From: Filimonas lacunae
GTDB taxonomy: Bacteria > Bacteroidota > Bacteroidia > Chitinophagales > Chitinophagaceae
Reading direction: 5' to 3'
Length of the DNA: 64,000 nucleotides
Assembly (NCBI RefSeq): GCF_002355595.1
Contig: NZ_AP017422.1
Location: forward strand, 1-64,000
The notes beneath the pieces are model-generated. The model made no database searches. It was not told the origin of the DNA and was given only the letters and a program-made list of their open reading frames with translations. Shown piece after piece: positions 7,192-15,716 of this stretch. Position numbers and translations under genes: made by a program. Each line of letters opens with the position of its first letter. The first letter of the stretch is position 1.

Positions 7192-10176
7192 TTAACGCAG
7201 GCTGATGTTTGCTCCGAAAACGAAGGAACGAACGGTAGGGTAGTTGTTGGTCCAATCACCCGATCCTCTTTGTGAATAGTTGTTTTCAGGGTCCCAGCCA
7301 ATCCAGTTGGTAAACGTATGCAGGTTACGTCCGCTTACATATAAAGTAATACTGCCTATGTTGAGCTTGTCCAGTATCTTTTGTGAGAATACATAGCTTA
7401 AGGTAATATCCTTGATGCGCGTATAGCTGGCGTTAGAGGCATAACCATAGCCACGGGTGTTGTTATAGCTAAGTGAAGGGCGTGTGTTGTTTTTATTGTC
7501 GGCTGTCCAGTAGCCTACTTCTACAGGTGTATTTCTTTTACCTGTTTCATCGGCATAGGTAAGGTCGTTGTTGTTTTTGGTCATACCCTGCGCTGTTTGA
7601 ATAAAAATGTTCAGGTGCCAGTTTTTATAATGGAAGGTGTTAGTAATACCACCAGACCATTTAGGTGCTGTTTGACCCAATACTACCCTGTCGCTGTCGG
7701 CAGTAATAATACCATCGTGGTTAACGTCTACAAATTTCAGGTCGCCTGCTTTAGCGCCGGGGTCTTGCTTGGAGGCATCTTCACCGGTTTGCCAGATGCC
7801 AGCCATTTTGTAATCATATATCACGCTAATGGGCTTGCCTATAAACCATTTGTTGCCTATGTCGTCTTTTTTGTTACCATATAAATCAATAATCCTGTTT
7901 TGGTTGGCCGAAATGTTCAGCGAGGTTTCCCACCTGAAATCTTTGCCGTTGATGTTTTTGCTGTTTAGGGTTACTTCTATGCCTTTGTTGGCTGTTTTGC
8001 CCAGGTTGTCGTATACATTCGCGTAGCCGGTAACCAGGGGCAGGTTGCGTTGTAGTAATAAATCGCGTGTATTGGATTTATATACTTCAATAGTGCCCGA
8101 CAGGCGGCTGGCAAACAAGCTAAAGTCTACACCCAGGTTGGTGCTGATAGTGCTTTCCCAGCCCAGGAAAGTATTGCCCAGGTTAGAAGGTGTAATGCCT
8201 ATGGTGCTTACTCCGTTAAAAGGAGAGCGTACAGTGCCGTCGGTGGAGATGGTTTTATATACATCAATGGCTTCGTTGCCGGCTTTACCATGCGATACCC
8301 TGAGTTTTAAATTATTGATCCAGCCAATGGATTGCATAAAGCGTTCGTTGCTTACGTTCCATCCTATAGCAGCAGAAGGGAATATTCCATATTTTGAATT
8401 GCTGCTGCCAAATACGGAAGAGCCGTCGCGACGTGCAGTTACGGTAAACAAATAACGACTGTCGTAGGTATAGTTAATGCGTCCCATTTGTGAATTGAGT
8501 GCGTAACGATCAGCAACGGTTTTGCTGGTTTGTGTGGCTCCGGCGCTCAGGTTGTTATAGGATAAATTATCGTTTACAAAGCCTGTGGCTCCGGCAGTAG
8601 TTTCTATCCACTTGCGTTGTTGCGCACTGTATAATCCTGTGAAGTCAATATGGTGCTTTTTAAAGTCACGTGCATAAGTGACTACATTTTCCAGTGTGTA
8701 GCTTTGTGTTTCGGCATTGACTACACTGGCAGTGCCTATTAAGTCGTTGGCTAAACGGCCTGTATACGATGCTTTGCGGGCAGGTAAAAACGTATAGCCT
8801 GCATTTAAACGATACTTCAATCCTTTTAACACACCGGGAAATTTAATTTCCGCATAGCCATTGCCGTTGGCGTTTACACTACGGTCCAGGCGGTCGGTTA
8901 CCAGGCCCAGCATGGGGTTGGTAAACAGCTGCTCGGGTGCCATCGGGTAAATTTTATAAGTGCCGTTCGCATTGTATTCCTGACCATATGGGCTCATAGC
9001 CGATGCCATTAACAGGTTGGCGCGACCGCCATCGTAGTTGTTGTTGGCAAAGAACAGCGAGGTGCCTATGGTAAGAAAACTGGTAACGTTAATGTCCAGG
9101 TTGCTGCGAATGCTGATGCGTTTATATTGGTAGCCTTTTACCACACCTTTCTGGTGCATGTATTCGCCTGATACAAAATATCGTACATCGGCATTGCCGC
9201 CCGAAATGCTCAGGTTATGATCTTGTATAATACCTGTTTGGGTAGCTTCTTTAATCCAGTCTTTGGTAATGCCGGCGTTGTAATTGGGCAGCTCGCCGCT
9301 GTTAGGTACTGGCGAAGTCTGGGCCTGGTTGGTGGCTTTTAACCAGTCGGCATATTTTTGAACGTACTCAGGTCCATTGCGGGGCGTAAGCACATGCGCC
9401 ATATTCTCCATGCCTGTGTAGGCGTTATAGCGTATCACTGCTTTGCCGGTGGTGCCGCGTTTGGTTGTCACTAAAATAACGCCGTTGGCACCGTTGGTTC
9501 CATAAATGGCAGTAGCGGAGGCGTCTTTTAATACCTCTACCGAAGCAATGTCGTTCGGATTAATGTCGTTCAGTGAGCCGCCTGTTTTGCTGAGGGGAAT
9601 ACCATCTACCACTATATAAGGGCCTGAGTTGGCATTGATAGAGTTTTGCCCCCGTACCAGGGCGGCAGGGCTACTGCCTGGAACCGATGAAGTGGTGGTG
9701 ATGCTTACACCTGCCACTGAGCCTTCAATGGCTTGCATAATGTTGGTAACCGGTAGTTGTGATAAACGGGTTTTAGGAACCGATACTACCGATCCGGTCA
9801 CATCCGATCTTTTCTGTGTACCATATCCCACTACCACTATATCGGCCAGGTTCTTTTGCGGATCATCGGCCAGGATAATGGAAACGTTGGTTTGGCTACC
9901 TACCGGTACGCTTTGGGTTAAGTAGCCCAGCGAAGAAAAATGCAGCGTGGCGCCGGTAGCAGCACTGATGACAAAATTTCCATTGTTGTCGGTGGTAGTG
10001 CCGGCTTTAGAGCCGCTAATGGTAATGCTTACCGCCTGTAAGGCAACCCCTTTGCTATCGGTTACCTTTCCGGTAATTTTTTTGGTCTGGGCCTGGGCTT
10101 GCCGGGTTGAAAGCGTTAGTAAACAAGCAAGTAATAGGAATACATACAGTATGTACCCTGTTGATTTTTGTGTCAT
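7192..10176 (-). CDS. susC: SusC/RagA-family TonB-linked outer-membrane transporter
   Basis: A 994-residue TonB-dependent importer working with SusD. After a signal peptide (about residues 1-30) comes a carboxypeptidase-D-like regulatory domain (ITGKVTDSKGVALQAVSITISG), then a TonB-box/plug start VVVGYGTQKRSDVTGSV and the plug motif VLKDASATAIYGTNGANGVILVTTKRG, then a beta-barrel ending in SFVFGANISLR, with a terminal aromatic-poor strand typical of SusC. It has full family length. It lies directly downstream of a hybrid two-component regulator, and its upstream region carries a 21-bp direct repeat that is a candidate operator for that regulator. Confidence 0.95.
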   Translation of the reverse strand: MTQKSTGYILYVFLLLACLLTLSTRQAQAQTKKITGKVTDSKGVALQAVSITISGSKAGTTTDNNGNFVISAATGATLHFSSLGYLTQSVPVGSQTNVSIILADDPQKNLADIVVVGYGTQKRSDVTGSVVSVPKTRLSQLPVTNIMQAIEGSVAGVSITTTSSVPGSSPAALVRGQNSINANSGPYIVVDGIPLSKTGGSLNDINPNDIASVEVLKDASATAIYGTNGANGVILVTTKRGTTGKAVIRYNAYTGMENMAHVLTPRNGPEYVQKYADWLKATNQAQTSPVPNSGELPNYNAGITKDWIKEATQTGIIQDHNLSISGGNADVRYFVSGEYMHQKGVVKGYQYKRISIRSNLDINVTSFLTIGTSLFFANNNYDGGRANLLMASAMSPYGQEYNANGTYKIYPMAPEQLFTNPMLGLVTDRLDRSVNANGNGYAEIKFPGVLKGLKYRLNAGYTFLPARKASYTGRLANDLIGTASVVNAETQSYTLENVVTYARDFKKHHIDFTGLYSAQQRKWIETTAGATGFVNDNLSYNNLSAGATQTSKTVADRYALNSQMGRINYTYDSRYLFTVTARRDGSSVFGSSNSKYGIFPSAAIGWNVSNERFMQSIGWINNLKLRVSHGKAGNEAIDVYKTISTDGTVRSPFNGVSTIGITPSNLGNTFLGWESTISTNLGVDFSLFASRLSGTIEVYKSNTRDLLLQRNLPLVTGYANVYDNLGKTANKGIEVTLNSKNINGKDFRWETSLNISANQNRIIDLYGNKKDDIGNKWFIGKPISVIYDYKMAGIWQTGEDASKQDPGAKAGDLKFVDVNHDGIITADSDRVVLGQTAPKWSGGITNTFHYKNWHLNIFIQTAQGMTKNNNDLTYADETGKRNTPVEVGYWTADNKNNTRPSLSYNNTRGYGYASNASYTRIKDITLSYVFSQKILDKLNIGSITLYVSGRNLHTFTNWIGWDPENNYSQRGSGDWTNNYPTVRSFVFGANISLR

Positions 10177-10218
10177 ATGGCATTCTATTGTGAGGAATCG
10201 TTACGCTGTGAAAACAGT

Positions 10219-10278
10219 GTAATATTAGCCTTACGGCAGACGCCGAAAAGGGGGGTAGTTTTTAAAAAACAGGGGGTA
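10219..10278 (-). promoter_or_regulatory. Candidate HTCS/AraC operator and promoter of susC
   Basis: On the minus strand TACCCCC occurs at 10278-10272 and again at 10257-10251, a 21-base repeat. After 23 more bases comes TAATATTAC (10227-10219), a partial -7 element. The repeat spacing and the distance to the -7 element equal those at both giant adhesin genes in this window. The likely binder is the AraC-type output domain of the hybrid regulator that ends 20 bases upstream. Confidence 0.5.
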
Positions 10279-10297
10279 AATCGCCAATTTTCAAGGC

Positions 10298-13200
10298 CTA
10301 TTTGCCTGTTTTGACGGTGTTGTGTGTGTTGTTGAAGGAATAGCGGTATTTTCTGATGTACTGAGAGGGGGTAACGCCAAACAGCTTTACAAACTGCTCT
10401 CTGAAATATTTAATGTCGTTAATGCGCACCTGGAAAGCTGCCTGCGTAATGTTCATGTTTTCGGTTAACAGCAACACGGCAGCCCGGCGTAACCGGATGC
10501 TACGGATGAAGGCATTGGGCGACTGGCCGGAAATGGATTTTACTTTCTGGTAAAGTCCGCTGTGGCTAATGCCCAGTTCGCGGGCAAACTTTTTAATGGT
10601 AAAATCTTCCCGGTCTATATTTTCTTCCACCACGGCAATGCACCGTTTTAAAAAGTCCTGGTATTCGGCTGGTACTTTAATATTGCTTTCTTTTAGGGTG
10701 ATATTGTCGAAGAAATAGCGTTGTAATAAACTGCGGTTACGCAGCAGGGTTTCTAGCCGGGCCTGTAAAATGTCCGAGTCAAAGGGTTTAGTAATGTAAT
10801 CCTCCGCGCCGCCTTCAATACCTTCCAGTTTGCGGGAGTTGTCGGCAGAGGCGGTGAGCAAAATAACGGGTATGTGTCCCAGTTTTTCGCTTTGTTTAAT
10901 GATACGGCACATGTCAATGCCGTTCATGTTTTTCATCTGTATGTCGCTGATAATTAAATCCGGCACATGGGCTTCGGCCAGCTCCAGGCCTTCCTGTCCG
11001 TCGGCGGCTTCATACAACAGGTATTTTTTATCAAATAAATGATGCAGGTACCGGCGTATTTCCTGGTCGTCGTCTATCAGTAAAATCGATTTCTTATCCG
11101 TAACTACTTCTTCTGCCGTTTTGCCTTCCAATGTTACTTCGGGGTCGGGAAGGCTGGTGGGTTCTGAATCAATAGCCAGTTCTTCCAGTAGTTCACACTT
11201 AGGTGCGGCGGCAACAGGTAGGTAGTTGTGCGGTAAGTGTGCAATGCCTTTGTGTAACTTAATGGTAAAGCTGGTGCCTTGTTGTGCAGTGCTTTGGCAT
11301 TGCACGGTGCCCTGGTGGCTTTCTACAAAATGTTTTACCAGGTAAAGACCTATGCCAAAGCCGCTTTTTTGCGACAGATACGCAGCGCGCGATTGCTGAA
11401 AGCGTTGAAAAATGGTGTTCATGTCGGCTGCATTAATGCCGCAGCCATTGTCTTTTACACGCAGGGTAACAGTGTGCTCTTCTTCTGCAATATCAAACAC
11501 GATAGTGCCGCCATCCGGTGTAAACTTAAATGCGTTCGATAGCAGGTTAAACAGGGCTATTTCAATCTTTTCATAATCCCCGTGCAGTTCTATGGTGCTG
11601 GCCGGGTAGTTGAATTGATAGGTGATATTTTTGGCGCGTGCCTGCTGAATAAAACACTGGTGTACTTCTTTGCCCAGTTCAATAATATTAAAGGCCGATA
11701 AATGCAGTTTGTCTTCTCCGCTGTCGGCTTTTCTAAACAGCAGTAGTTGATCTACCAGGCTTAACAAACGCCGGGCATTGCGGTAAGCAATAGTGATGTC
11801 GGTATCGGCCTGTCCGCCCTGCTGGTGTATTTTTTCTTTTAACGGGTTTATGATAAGGGTAAGCGGGGTTCTGAACTCGTGCGAGATATTGGTGAAAAAG
11901 GATAGCTTCTTTTCCGTGATCTCTTTGTCTTTTTCATGTTCTATGTGCGCTAATTGTATTTCATACTTTAACCGTTCCTGGCGGCGGGTGTAGCGTATAT
12001 ACAGATAAATAAGTGCACTGCCACATAGCATGTATAGTAGCATTGCCCACCAGGTACGATACCAGGGAGGTAATATAGTTATTTGCAGCAAGGCGGTTTC
12101 GTTGCTCCATTGGCCATAGGCGTTGGTGACTTTTAGTTTAAAAGTATAGCTGCCTTCGCGCAGCCGCGAATAGTTGGCGGAGCGTATGTTGTTTACATAG
12201 TTCCAGCCTTTGTCCCATCCTTCCAGGTAGTAGGCGTATTTTATTTTATCGTTGTGGCCATATTCCAGCGCGGTGTAGTCGAGTGTAAGGGCGGCCTGGT
12301 TATAAGGAATGCTTATTTGTTCAATCGCTTCTCCGTTGCGGTTGTCTATATAGGAAGGATGTTTGTCTATAGGGTTGTTGCTTACCTGTATGCCGCTGAT
12401 ATATACAGCAGGGGCTGTGGTGTGCGTGGTCACCTGGTGGGGGTAAAAGATATTGAAGCCTTTAATGCCCCCAAATAAAAACTCTCCGGATGATAAAGCC
12501 AGTCCCGCATTAAAACTAAACTGGTTGCTTTGCAGCCCGTCCGAGCTGGAAAAGTTCTGGCAATAGCCGGTAGCCGGGTTAAACTTACACAGACCGTTAT
12601 AGGTGCTTAGCCATAAGTTGCCGCATTCATCTTCCAGCAGGCGAAGTATGGTGTTGCCGGGCAGGCCATCTGCTGTGGTAAAGCGTTTGTATTGCCCGGT
12701 TGACGGCGTAAACAATAACAGGCCCCCGCCTTGTGTGCCTACCCATAGTTGCCGGCGGCTGCTTTCATAAATAGATCTTATGGGATAGCCTATGGTAAAG
12801 GTGCGATGTTGTTTTTGTTGCCGGTCTATTTGTATCAGGGAGTGATAGTTGCCGCCCCATAAATGTCCCGAACGGTCTTCGGCCAGGCACTGCAGGTTTA
12901 CCAGGGAGGGGTCAAAAAGGAGGAAGCTGTTTTGCGCACGGTTAAAGTAGTATAAACTACCGTCGTTGGTAGTGCTGGCCCACAGGCATTTTTGTTTATC
13001 CTCGTATACCAGCCATACATTGGGTTCAACAGCCCGGGTGATGGGATTGATACAGTTATAATGTTCAAAAGTGTTGCTGTTCCTGTGCAGGCGGTTTACG
13101 CCGCCAAACCAGGTAGATACCCATATGTCATTATTGTAGTCGTGGGTGATGCCGGTAATAAAATTACTGCTAAGGCTATTGCTGCTGCTATTTCGGGTGT

Positions 13201-14380
13201 AAGTGGTATAAGTGTTAGCGTTGCGGTTCCAGTAACGCAGTCCTGCACCATCGGTACCTATCCACAGGTTCTTTTGTGCATCTTCGCAAAACGAAAGAAT
13301 AAAATTTTCCGTAGGGTTTTGTTGTTTGCCCGCATTGTATACCATGTTGGTAAAAGGTTGGGCCTGTGCAGCTATCAGGTTAATGCCGCCACGCAGGGTG
13401 CTTATCCATTTGCGGCCTTCTTTGTCTTCATAAATAGCATATACGGCATTGCTGTTTACAACAGGTGTTTTATCGGCATTCACTAATGGTTGTGCCTGCT
13501 GGTTGCCTTGCGGCAGCAGCCATACGCCGCTGCCGTCTGTGGCTATCCATAAGTTGCGGGCATGATCTTCGCAAAGGGAAACCACATTGCCGGGTTGCGT
13601 CATTACATTACCCGAAAAGCTTTGTGTGCGGGTGTTGTATAGATACAGTCCATTATCTGTACCTACCCATAAATTGCCGTTGCCTGCTTTTTTCAGGCTG
13701 TTCGCATTGCGTATTCCGGCATTTACCAGGGTAAGTGTGCGGTTGGCAATATGATACTGAAACAGGCCGGCCTGCTGAATACACACCCATACCTGTTGCA
13801 GTGCTGTGTCGTATTCTATGGCGGTTACATTGTAGTTGCCTGCGTTGCCGGCAGCACCGCCGGGCAGGGCTACCTGCCAGCCGTGGCGCGATGCCTGCTC
13901 AAACGCCAATAAACCGTTGTGGCGCGATCCTAATAGCACGCATTGGGCATTGATGGCCTTGATGCAATGAATGTCGTCCTGTAGGGGTTGCTGCCTTGTA
14001 TCGTTCAGGGCTATAAAGCGGGGAACGGTAAATGCCCCGGTAGCGGGGTTAAATATGTTGGCACCTTTTTGCCCTCCAATCCACAGGTTGTGCTGGCTAT
14101 CGCCATCCATCGAAAAAATGTTGGCTGTGCTGAGTGAGCTGGTATCTTCTATCTTGTTACGAAATATCGTAAAATTATATCCGTCAAACCGGTTCAACCC
14201 ATCATAGGTACCAAACCACATAAAGCCGCGATGGTCCTGGTAAATACTGGTTACCGCGTTATTGCTTAGGCCTTGTTCAATGCCAAGGTATTTTACGGGA
14301 AAAGAAGGGGCGGAAACGCCTGCCGTACAAAATAAGGCAAAGCACACCCAGAGTAGGATCTTATATGGCACAATCGTCAA
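10298..14380 (-). CDS. Hybrid two-component system regulator (reg_prop / Y_Y_Y / HK / REC / AraC)
   Basis: A 1360-residue single-chain sensor and transcription factor typical of polysaccharide-utilisation loci. After a signal segment come two seven-bladed propellers of reg_prop repeats (about residues 30-620, for example GNLWVGTDNGLYLYNT, KNLWIGTDGAGLRYW), a Y_Y_Y domain (about 695-770) and one membrane helix (about 775-797). Then come HisKA with FFTNISHEFRTPL (His834), a HATPase domain with NAFKFTPDGG and DNGCGI, a receiver domain with LLIDDDQEI and DLIISD (phospho-acceptor Asp1146), and a C-terminal AraC HTH (about 1250-1345). The periplasmic propellers should sense a glycan fragment. The first codon is TTG 14380, with GTG 14371 as an alternative. 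It lies upstream of susC on the same strand. Confidence 0.95.
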   Translation of the reverse strand: MTIVPYKILLWVCFALFCTAGVSAPSFPVKYLGIEQGLSNNAVTSIYQDHRGFMWFGTYDGLNRFDGYNFTIFRNKIEDTSSLSTANIFSMDGDSQHNLWIGGQKGANIFNPATGAFTVPRFIALNDTRQQPLQDDIHCIKAINAQCVLLGSRHNGLLAFEQASRHGWQVALPGGAAGNAGNYNVTAIEYDTALQQVWVCIQQAGLFQYHIANRTLTLVNAGIRNANSLKKAGNGNLWVGTDNGLYLYNTRTQSFSGNVMTQPGNVVSLCEDHARNLWIATDGSGVWLLPQGNQQAQPLVNADKTPVVNSNAVYAIYEDKEGRKWISTLRGGINLIAAQAQPFTNMVYNAGKQQNPTENFILSFCEDAQKNLWIGTDGAGLRYWNRNANTYTTYTRNSSSNSLSSNFITGITHDYNNDIWVSTWFGGVNRLHRNSNTFEHYNCINPITRAVEPNVWLVYEDKQKCLWASTTNDGSLYYFNRAQNSFLLFDPSLVNLQCLAEDRSGHLWGGNYHSLIQIDRQQKQHRTFTIGYPIRSIYESSRRQLWVGTQGGGLLLFTPSTGQYKRFTTADGLPGNTILRLLEDECGNLWLSTYNGLCKFNPATGYCQNFSSSDGLQSNQFSFNAGLALSSGEFLFGGIKGFNIFYPHQVTTHTTAPAVYISGIQVSNNPIDKHPSYIDNRNGEAIEQISIPYNQAALTLDYTALEYGHNDKIKYAYYLEGWDKGWNYVNNIRSANYSRLREGSYTFKLKVTNAYGQWSNETALLQITILPPWYRTWWAMLLYMLCGSALIYLYIRYTRRQERLKYEIQLAHIEHEKDKEITEKKLSFFTNISHEFRTPLTLIINPLKEKIHQQGGQADTDITIAYRNARRLLSLVDQLLLFRKADSGEDKLHLSAFNIIELGKEVHQCFIQQARAKNITYQFNYPASTIELHGDYEKIEIALFNLLSNAFKFTPDGGTIVFDIAEEEHTVTLRVKDNGCGINAADMNTIFQRFQQSRAAYLSQKSGFGIGLYLVKHFVESHQGTVQCQSTAQQGTSFTIKLHKGIAHLPHNYLPVAAAPKCELLEELAIDSEPTSLPDPEVTLEGKTAEEVVTDKKSILLIDDDQEIRRYLHHLFDKKYLLYEAADGQEGLELAEAHVPDLIISDIQMKNMNGIDMCRIIKQSEKLGHIPVILLTASADNSRKLEGIEGGAEDYITKPFDSDILQARLETLLRNRSLLQRYFFDNITLKESNIKVPAEYQDFLKRCIAVVEENIDREDFTIKKFARELGISHSGLYQKVKSISGQSPNAFIRSIRLRRAAVLLLTENMNITQAAFQVRINDIKYFREQFVKLFGVTPSQYIRKYRYSFNNTHNTVKTGK

Positions 14381-14786
14381 TTAAATGTTCTCACAATGCA
14401 TTATACTGTATAAAAATAGCCATTTTATGAATGGAAAAATTAAGAAATAAAAAATATATGATGGTTTTCCACTAGTAAACCTATTGGAATAAAACGGACA
14501 TTGCTATTGTAAATATTTAGTGCACTGTTTTTTAATAAATATTTGCCGGATGCCTGATACTAACTGTTATTACGAGAAGATATGGAAATGTATTCCGCGT
14601 GCATTTTCATAACTCCCTGGTTCTTATTTACACAACCAACTGTTACTGACGTTGACTTGCCTGTTACAAAAAAGTTCTGTACACAGCGGTGGCGCACTTT
14701 GCCCTTTTGTTGCCTGACCAGTAACGAAGCTGAAAAGGGTGGTTGCTATCCGGGTAATATCAATTTTGAGAAAATCGATCTAACCA
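14381..14786. other. Divergent intergenic region, HTCS / AraC
   Basis: This 406-base stretch separates the leftward sensor gene from the rightward AraC gene. It is AT-rich. TAAATATTTG around 14535-14544 resembles a -7 element reading toward the AraC gene. A 73-codon open frame (14582-14803) has no recognisable content and overlaps the AraC start, so I do not call it a gene. Confidence 0.5.
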
Positions 14787-15602
14787 ATGAGCAAGTTATT
14801 TGAATCATTTGAGCTTACGCCGTTAATGGGCCATCAAATGCGTACTATGCCTGACAGGCAGGGAGAAGAAGATTTTATTGAGTTAATTCTGCTTACAGAA
14901 GGGGGAGCCAGGAAAAACTCCTCCTTTTACGGCGAACAGGCAAGCCTGCCTGCTATCATTTACATCCCGCAGGGAGTAACGGATAAGTTTATTCCCGACG
15001 AGCAGGCCATGGGTTATGTGATCCGGTTTAAAAACGAGTTTTTACCTGCTAACAAAGTGGATTTGTTTGCTACTTTCTTCGACTCGTGCTGTATGCCGCT
15101 TACTTCTTTTGCCTTACAGGGCACTATTATCCAGTTGTTTAAAATGATATTGTGCGAGTATGTGGCAGAACAGGTTGATTCTAAAAGCATTCAGTACCTG
15201 TTGCTGTCGTTGTTGGCTAAGGTAGATTTTGCGCGCAAGAATGAAGTGGTGCGGGAAGATTTTAAAGAGCGGGAGTATCTTATCTGTAAAACATTTCTGC
15301 GCCTGTTAGAAGAGAATTTTATTTATAATCATAAGGTGGAATTTTATTCCAAACAACTCAATATTTCGCTACGTTCATTAAACTATATGACTACCCGTGT
15401 AATGGGTAAAAGTGTGCTGCAACTCATTGATATGCGCAAACATATAGAAGCGCGCAAGCTGCTGGTGAACTCCAGTAAAAGCATCACAGAAATTGCTTAC
15501 GAACTGGGTTTTGATAAATCGTATTTCAGCAGGTTCTTTTATAAGAAAGCGGGCATGACGCCTATGCAGTTCAGACAGGAGGTGCAGAGCACAATTTCTT
15601 AA
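14787..15602 (+). CDS. AraC-family transcriptional regulator of the adhesin locus
   Basis: A 271-residue regulator with an N-terminal cupin-like sensing domain (about 1-150) and a C-terminal double HTH (about 170-268). The first HTH is in VEFYSKQLNISLRSLNYMTTRVMGKSVLQLI and the second in SITEIAYELGFDKSYFSRFFYKKAGMTPMQFR, the standard AraC signature. Its stop codon overlaps the first half of a perfect 13-base direct repeat lying upstream of the first giant adhesin gene, and the same arrangement recurs before the second. It is therefore the natural candidate for their activator (inference). The ligand is unknown. No strong Shine-Dalgarno is seen, as is usual in this phylum. Confidence 0.88.
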   Translation: MSKLFESFELTPLMGHQMRTMPDRQGEEDFIELILLTEGGARKNSSFYGEQASLPAIIYIPQGVTDKFIPDEQAMGYVIRFKNEFLPANKVDLFATFFDSCCMPLTSFALQGTIIQLFKMILCEYVAEQVDSKSIQYLLLSLLAKVDFARKNEVVREDFKEREYLICKTFLRLLEENFIYNHKVEFYSKQLNISLRSLNYMTTRVMGKSVLQLIDMRKHIEARKLLVNSSKSITEIAYELGFDKSYFSRFFYKKAGMTPMQFRQEVQSTIS

Positions 15603-15660
15603 ATGTGCAATTACTTTTCTTAAATGTGATATAATTAATAAAATTATATAATAACTTTTG
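15595..15660 (+). promoter_or_regulatory. Direct-repeat operator and -7 element of giant adhesin gene 1
   Basis: TTTCTTAAATGTG occurs perfectly at 15595-15607 and 15616-15628, 21 bases apart. The core AAATGTG is followed after 23 bases by TAACTTTTG (15652-15660), a -7-like element. The same core, spacing and distance occur before giant adhesin gene 2. The first repeat overlaps the stop codon of the preceding AraC gene. Confidence 0.65.
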
Positions 15661-15716
15661 TGGCGGACTTCGTGTTTGGATAATGAGTGTGTATTCATTG
15701 ATGTAAACCAAATGAC

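Noticed and set aside
14582-14803. A 73-codon frame before the AraC gene.
   Set aside because: It overlaps the AraC start in another frame and has no motif; the region fits a divergent promoter.
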